This document shows positions 60,561-64,000 of a stretch of DNA of 64,000 nt, piece after piece. The first letter of the stretch is position 1. Every line of letters starts with the position of its first letter. The notes under the pieces were generated by a model, which worked only from the letters and a program-made list of their open reading frames with translations, was not told where the DNA came from and did not search any database. This DNA comes from Clostridia bacterium (GTDB lineage: Bacteria; Bacillota; Clostridia; Christensenellales; Borkfalkiaceae), in assembly GCA_017463325.1 (NCBI GenBank), contig JAFTPK010000017.1, positions 39,492-103,491 on the forward strand. The letters are read 5' to 3'. Both the position numbers and the translations under genes were made by a program.

Positions 60561-60600
60561 GGGAAATACGCCGCCGAGCGAAGGCGAGGCGGCAGTTCCC
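60561..60600 (+). terminator. stem-loop after the coupling-protein remnant
   Basis: GGGAA pairs with TTCCC and GCCGCC (60570-60575) with GGCGGC (60588-60593). No T-run follows, so termination is uncertain. Confidence 0.5.
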
Positions 60601-60678
60601 TAATACTCATTTTGATAAAAATAATTAAAATTACGGAGAAATATCATGTTTATATTACATAGTTACAATACAAAAAAA

Positions 60679-60708
60679 TTGACAAAAACAGGCTTTTTAG
60701 GGTATAAT
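60679..60708 (+). promoter_or_regulatory. promoter of the integrase gene
   Basis: TTGACA (60679-60684) and TATAAT (60703-60708) are 18 bases apart. The palindrome CGGACAAGTCCG follows at 60731-60742. The leader to the integrase is about 115 bases. Confidence 0.75.
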
Positions 60709-60830
60709 ATAACTATCCCGAAACGTAGTGCGGACAAGTCCGACAACGAAGCAAGAAACGTTAAAAAAGCCACTTGCGGACGGGGAGGGAGTACGGGGCG
60801 AACGCACAGTCCGCCTTATCGGTTAAGGAG

Positions 60831-62069
60831 GTGACGGATAAAGAGTTAAAGAAGGTTTTGAAATGCTTGGAGTTAATTCCCAGCGAGCAGGGACGGGACG
60901 AAGCGATTCAAATCGTGCTAAAAGCCGCGGCGGAAAGCATTACTTTGGAGCATATCAAAAAAATTTCTTCTTATCGGGAAGAAAAGAAGAAACAAGAAAA
61001 AGAGCGTGGTTATGTCAAATTTACCAAAAAGGAGATAGAAACTATGCCAGACAATTTAAAAAGATTATTTGTAGTCGATGAAAAAATCGTTTCCTACCGT
61101 TGTATCAACGGAATGTATCAAGCGCGGTTCCGCCGTGAGGGATATAATATCGAGGTCGCGTCCAAGGACTTTCAAATGATGAAAACGAAGTTTTTGGAAA
61201 AGCTGAGAAGGGTGGAGATTGAGAAAGCCAACATTAAAATATACCCGAAGTTCGGGGAATTTTTACAGGAGTGGCTGAAAATAAAAAAACAAACGGTAAA
61301 GCCGTCCACCTACAAAGCATACTGCGATTTAACGAACTTTAATTTAGTACCCCGTTTCGGGGAAACGCCCGTCAATGAAATCACAAGAAAGGTTATCCAA
61401 GACTTTTTATTTGAAATCGCGGAGGCAGGGAAAAACCGAACGGCGCATAAGTTAAAGCAGTTGTTAGGCTCTATGTTCGACGTCATCGTGGACGATTATC
61501 CCGAGCTTACCAACCCGATGCGGAAGGTCGTTTTGTCCCACTACGAAGTGAAGAAGGGCAAAGCGTTCACCAAAGCGGAAGAAAAGAAAGTGATTGATTT
61601 TTGCAAAGAGTATCCGCATTTTCAAGGCAATTCGGCTATGCTCGTGCTGATGTTCACGGGTATGCGCGTCGGGGAGCTGACGAGCGTGCAATACGACGGA
61701 ACGTTTATCACCTGCGTTTCTGCCAAAACCAGAAAGGGCTACGCCGACGTGATACGGAAAATACCCGTTTCACCGATGATGAAAAGGGTACTTCCTATGA
61801 TTGATTGGGAAAAAGTGGTTGCCTCGAACAATAACACCGTTCGGGACGCTGTGAAAAGAATCTTTCCCGACAGGCACACACACGAGTTTCTATACACCTT
61901 TATCACGCGTGCAAAAGAGTGCGGAGTCAACCCCGAAGTTGTTATGCTTTGGGTAGGACACGAATCGGACGGCGACGTAAAGACCAGCAGGGTGGATGGG
62001 GGGTATACCACCTATTCCGACGAGTACTTATTGGCTGAAATTAACAAAATTGATTACGAATACGAGTAA
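60831..62069 (+). CDS. int: tyrosine recombinase (integrase) with altered box II
   Basis: From the GTG at 60831 this integrase has 412 residues. The start is uncertain: AAGGAG abuts the GTG, and an ATG at 61043 with AAGGAGATAGAAACT upstream is an alternative. An arm-binding domain (VSYRCINGMYQARFRREGYN) precedes a core-binding domain (FGEFLQEWLKIKKQTVKPST) and the catalytic domain. Arg I is in FTGMRVGELTS, and Lys in CVSAKTRKGY. Box II reads HTHEFLYTFITR, where this family normally has H-x-L-R-H-T-F, so the second catalytic Arg is Leu and the next His is Tyr. VMLWVGHES and a Tyr in GGYTTYSDEY follow. Activity is doubtful. The gene faces the intact tRNA-Leu. Confidence 0.85.
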   Translation: MTDKELKKVLKCLELIPSEQGRDEAIQIVLKAAAESITLEHIKKISSYREEKKKQEKERGYVKFTKKEIETMPDNLKRLFVVDEKIVSYRCINGMYQARFRREGYNIEVASKDFQMMKTKFLEKLRRVEIEKANIKIYPKFGEFLQEWLKIKKQTVKPSTYKAYCDLTNFNLVPRFGETPVNEITRKVIQDFLFEIAEAGKNRTAHKLKQLLGSMFDVIVDDYPELTNPMRKVVLSHYEVKKGKAFTKAEEKKVIDFCKEYPHFQGNSAMLVLMFTGMRVGELTSVQYDGTFITCVSAKTRKGYADVIRKIPVSPMMKRVLPMIDWEKVVASNNNTVRDAVKRIFPDRHTHEFLYTFITRAKECGVNPEVVMLWVGHESDGDVKTSRVDGGYTTYSDEYLLAEINKIDYEYE

Positions 62070-62155
62070 AAATGTTAAAAACGAACAAAAATACGGTAAA
62101 AACGGCGAATTTTACTTAAAAAGGGCTGAAAAGCCCTAAAAAATGTTAATTTTTG

Positions 62156-62174
62156 GTTCCCAAAAAGTTCCCAA
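62156..62174 (-). repeat. 19-bp terminal inverted repeat, right copy
   Basis: This is the exact reverse complement of 51905-51923. It lies 44 bases from the intact tRNA-Leu. Confidence 0.7.
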
Positions 62175-62180
62175 AGATAA

Positions 62181-62212
62181 CAAAAAAGGGTAAAATCCGA
62201 AGAATTTACCCT
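62181..62212 (-). terminator. terminator of tRNA-Leu
   Basis: On the minus strand AGGGTAAA and TTTACCCT pair and are followed by TTTTTTG, just after the tRNA 3' end. A second weak hairpin (AGGGCT/AGCCCT, 62122-62137) lies further on. Confidence 0.82.
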
Positions 62213-62217
62213 AATTT

Positions 62218-62306
62218 TGGTGCCACTGACCGGAGTCGAACCGGTACGAAAGGTTAATTTCGACGGATTTTAAGTCCGTTGCGTCTGCCTATTCCGCCAC
62301 AGTGGC
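62218..62306 (-). tRNA. tRNA-Leu (anticodon UAA)
   Basis: The gene folds as a complete class II tRNA. The acceptor stem is GCCACTG with CAGTGGC, discriminator A, and CCA is encoded (62218-62220). The anticodon loop reads CTTAAAA, giving UAA, inside a stem ACGGA/TCCGT. A long variable arm is present, and the T-loop reads GGTTCGACTCC. The 3' end faces the integrase. The anticodon stem-loop shares GGATTTTAAG with the remnant at 51604. Confidence 0.95.
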
Positions 62307-62378
62307 ATAAAAATGTTCAGTTTTTTGTGAATTTTTGTTAACTTTTTGCCGAGATGTGAATTTTTAACAACGCAAAAA

Positions 62379-62486
62379 ATTTTAAGGCTAATGCATGGAT
62401 TTTTGGAAAAATTTCCAAGTTGATAAAAAGTGCAAAAACGAGGCTTTTTTGCACGAAAACTATATAAAAATGCCTCAAAATACGAT
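62379..62486 (+). repeat. left-end block, copy 2
   Basis: ATTTTAAGGC (62379), GTGC (62430), GAGGC (62440), GCAC (62451) and GCCTC (62472) repeat the elements of copy 1 at 51651. Distances from GGGGC/GAGGC to GCAC (11) and to GCCCC/GCCTC (32) are identical. The G-C to A-T change keeps the pairing. Confidence 0.65.
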
Positions 62487-62839
62487 ATCTGCGAAAAACC
62501 CGATTTTGCTACAAATTCACACTTTCCCCAGAATTCCCCAAGAAAAATTCACACTTTTTAGGTATTTTTTTAAGGGTTTAGCACGAAAGCGTGATTTTTC
62601 TTTTATCATAAGGCATTCCAACATTCCACTTTCAAGGTGGATTCTTCATTTATAAAAGTAATTTTTCCCCTTAATTCCCCAATATTTTTTGGGGAAACAA
62701 CAGAATTTTATGATTGATTTTGGTTGGAAAAAATTTAAAAATGGGGTGTAATTGGGTTGGAAAAAATTTAATCCGTTCTTTTTGGTGTGGGCAAAAATTA
62801 ATTATTACAAAAAATGAGAGATGTTTTTATAGAAAATTG

Positions 62840-62868
62840 TTGACAATCAATGTTGAAAAGTGTATAAT
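62840..62868 (+). promoter_or_regulatory. promoter of the AbiE pair
   Basis: A perfect TTGACA (62840-62845) and a perfect TATAAT (62863-62868) are 17 bases apart. Confidence 0.85.
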
Positions 62869-62904
62869 ATATAAAAAGACAAATACTAAACATAGGAGGG
62901 TATT

Positions 62905-63531
62905 ATGGTTTTGATGGAAAAATTAAATAGCGCGTTCAAGCCGAATACGCCTATTTTTATGGAAGAAATACAAGCGCTTCTTTCAGAGTATTCTCGCCCG
63001 CGTATTTATCAATTCATTGCAGAAGCTGTTAAAAGCGGCGCGTTGATACGTTATGATAACGGCGTTTATTATATTCCCACGAAAACGTTGCTTGGCGTAT
63101 CGAAGCTGAATCCGCAAAAAATTATTGAAAAGAAGTATATCGGGTCGGGCAATTCCGTGTATGGTATTTATGGTGGTACGTTGCTGTTAAATTCTATGGG
63201 GGTAACGACGCAAGTCCCCAATGTGATTGAAATTTTTACTAATAATGAAACGATGCGCCGCCGTGAGGTTATGGTAGGCTATCAAAAGATAGTTTTACGT
63301 AAATCGCGCATGCCGATTACGGCAAAAAACGTGGAATTATTCCGCCTGATGGAGTTTTTTAATAGTATAGACATCAATAAAATGGATAAGGATACGAGTT
63401 TTGCACAGGTGGTATCACATATTCGTGAAAATGGATTGACGCGCAATGAAATTATAGAATATGCGCAAAATTTCCCTGCAAAAGCGGTGAAAAATCTATT
63501 GCAAAGTGGGGTGCTGTATGAGATTGCATAA
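62905..63531 (+). CDS. type IV toxin-antitoxin antitoxin, AbiEi-like (DUF6088)
   Basis: This 208-residue protein resembles the AbiEi antitoxins that repress their own operon and counter the AbiEii nucleotidyltransferase. The N-terminal 75 residues form a winged helix (PIFMEEIQALLSEYSRPRIY, SGALIRYDNGVYYIP). The rest has IYGGTLLLNSMGVTTQVPN and TNNETMRRREVMVGY. GGAGGG precedes the ATG at 62905. The gene overlaps the AbiEii-like gene by 14 bases, typical of such pairs. A role in phage-induced abortive infection or in element stability is inferred from the family. Confidence 0.82.
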   Translation: MVLMEKLNSAFKPNTPIFMEEIQALLSEYSRPRIYQFIAEAVKSGALIRYDNGVYYIPTKTLLGVSKLNPQKIIEKKYIGSGNSVYGIYGGTLLLNSMGVTTQVPNVIEIFTNNETMRRREVMVGYQKIVLRKSRMPITAKNVELFRLMEFFNSIDINKMDKDTSFAQVVSHIRENGLTRNEIIEYAQNFPAKAVKNLLQSGVLYEIA

Positions 63532-64000
63532 AGAAAATGAATTATTCGAGCAGGTTGTTTTAGGCGCAAGCGAATGGAAACAAGTTCCGCCTGCAATTAT
63601 TGAGAAAGATTATTATGTAACGCTTGTTTTAAGCGAGCTTACTAAAAGAGTACCCGAATTGATTTTTAAGGGTGGTACGTCGCTTTCTAAATGTTATAAA
63701 CTCATTGAACGTTTTTCCGAAGACATTGATATTACGATTTCTTCCGAGCCCACGAATAGTAAAAAGCAAAATTTGAAGAAGGCAATCGTGGAGATTTGTA
63801 AGGAATACGAGTTTCCTATCTTGAATGAAGAAAAAATCCAAAGCCGAAATCAGTTCAATCGTTATGAAATAGATTACACGCCGATTTATTCCTTGCAAGG
63901 CGTAAAAGAAAACTTGTATATCGAAACGGTTTTGATGGTTAAATCTTTCCCCTGCGTGAAGATGCCTGCGTCGAGCCTTGTTTACGATTATTTGATGAAC
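63518..64000 (+). CDS. AbiEii/AbiGii-type nucleotidyltransferase toxin (3' end outside window)
   Basis: The frame starts with ATG at 63518 inside the end of the AbiEi-like gene and is open to the window edge (161 codons). It has IIEKDYYVTLVLSELTK, FKGGTSLSKCYKLIERFSED and IDITI, which give the nucleotidyltransferase GGTSLS and D-x-D motifs of AbiEii toxins. These transfer nucleotides to a target such as tRNA. Only about half of the usual 280-300 residues is present. The next residues (QFNRYEIDYTPIY) fit the family. Confidence 0.88.
   Translation, partial: MRLHKENELFEQVVLGASEWKQVPPAIIEKDYYVTLVLSELTKRVPELIFKGGTSLSKCYKLIERFSEDIDITISSEPTNSKKQNLKKAIVEICKEYEFPILNEEKIQSRNQFNRYEIDYTPIYSLQGVKENLYIETVLMVKSFPCVKMPASSLVYDYLMN

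Larger units (their letters stand above)
51604..62220. mobile_element. decayed integrative element at tRNA-Leu
   Basis: The segment lies between two tRNA-Leu sequences of the same orientation and carries a tyrosine integrase next to the intact tRNA, conjugation-type genes and AT-rich cargo. A perfect 19-bp inverted repeat lies near each end (51905-51923 and 62156-62174). The transfer gene is broken and the integrase box altered, so it is likely immobile. The precise boundaries are uncertain because the two tRNA sequences are not identical. Confidence 0.65.
62307..62904. other. gene-free region after tRNA-Leu
   Basis: The first part is A/T-rich without clear features. The second copy of the left-end block starts at 62379. 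Two 17-base direct repeats GGTTGGAAAAAATTTAA lie at 62722-62738 and 62755-62771. The AbiE promoter is at 62840. An 86-residue frame at 62395 overlaps the repeat block and is not considered a gene. Confidence 0.6.

Noticed and set aside
60646..60834. Frame of 62 codons before the integrase
   Set aside because: It contains the integrase promoter and palindrome; its composition is not protein-like.
62395..62655. Frame of 86 codons on the plus strand
   Set aside because: It lies in the second left-end block and its similarity to the frame at 51670 stops where the DNA repeat stops. No ribosome site is present.

Overview
The window looks like a chromosome segment of an anaerobic, spore-forming Bacillota of the class Clostridia. 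The evidence is a gerABC-type germination operon, a SipW-type signal peptidase with its cargo, BspA-type leucine-rich repeats, Gram-positive lipoprotein signals and strong AAGGAGG ribosome sites. An uncultured gut lineage such as Christensenellales is my inference; no rRNA gene is present to test it.

Region 1 (1-16.0 kb) is housekeeping. It holds a class I aminotransferase cut by the window edge, greA, lysS, a membrane protein, a yaaO-tmk-mntP operon, a gerABC-type operon on the minus strand, a TrmN6-like methyltransferase, an aspB-like aminotransferase, a YitT-family protein and a cytoplasmic glycoside-hydrolase-like protein.

Region 2 (16.1-28.0 kb) is a surface-protein locus. A SipW-type signal peptidase sits among four proteins that carry the SipW-dependent signal motif, one of them a 1350-residue protein with beta-helix-like repeats. 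A tiny EDxxRTSD peptide gene and a 1293-residue BspA-type protein follow.

Region 3 (28.1-33.0 kb) holds a small P-loop protein, thrC, a two-component system and a lipid kinase.

Region 4 (33.0-50.0 kb) looks like a carbohydrate-use locus. It has an AraC regulator and a divergent long transcription unit behind a structured leader. The unit encodes two large secreted proteins sharing seven copies of an unfamiliar domain, three paralogous TIM-barrel-like hydrolases, a second tiny EDxxRTSD peptide, and a CUT1-type ABC importer (binding lipoprotein and two permeases, no ATPase here). The first hydrolase appears to be joined to the preceding secreted protein by a -1 frameshift at a T7 run. A flavin reductase-like gene and an SDR gene follow at 50.1-51.5 kb.

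Region 5 (51.6-62.2 kb) is a decayed integrative element lying between a tRNA-Leu 3' remnant and an intact tRNA-Leu(UAA). It carries an AAA/DUF4143 protein, an AT-rich cassette of XRE regulator, OLD-type ATPase and TOPRIM protein (a likely PARIS-like defence system with unusual extra domains), three promoter-terminator units without genes, conjugation remnants including a broken VirD4/TraG gene, and a tyrosine integrase with an altered catalytic box. Its left-end sequence recurs beyond the tRNA at 62.38 kb, where an AbiEi/AbiEii-like pair begins, so this may be a tRNA-Leu hot spot with stacked elements.
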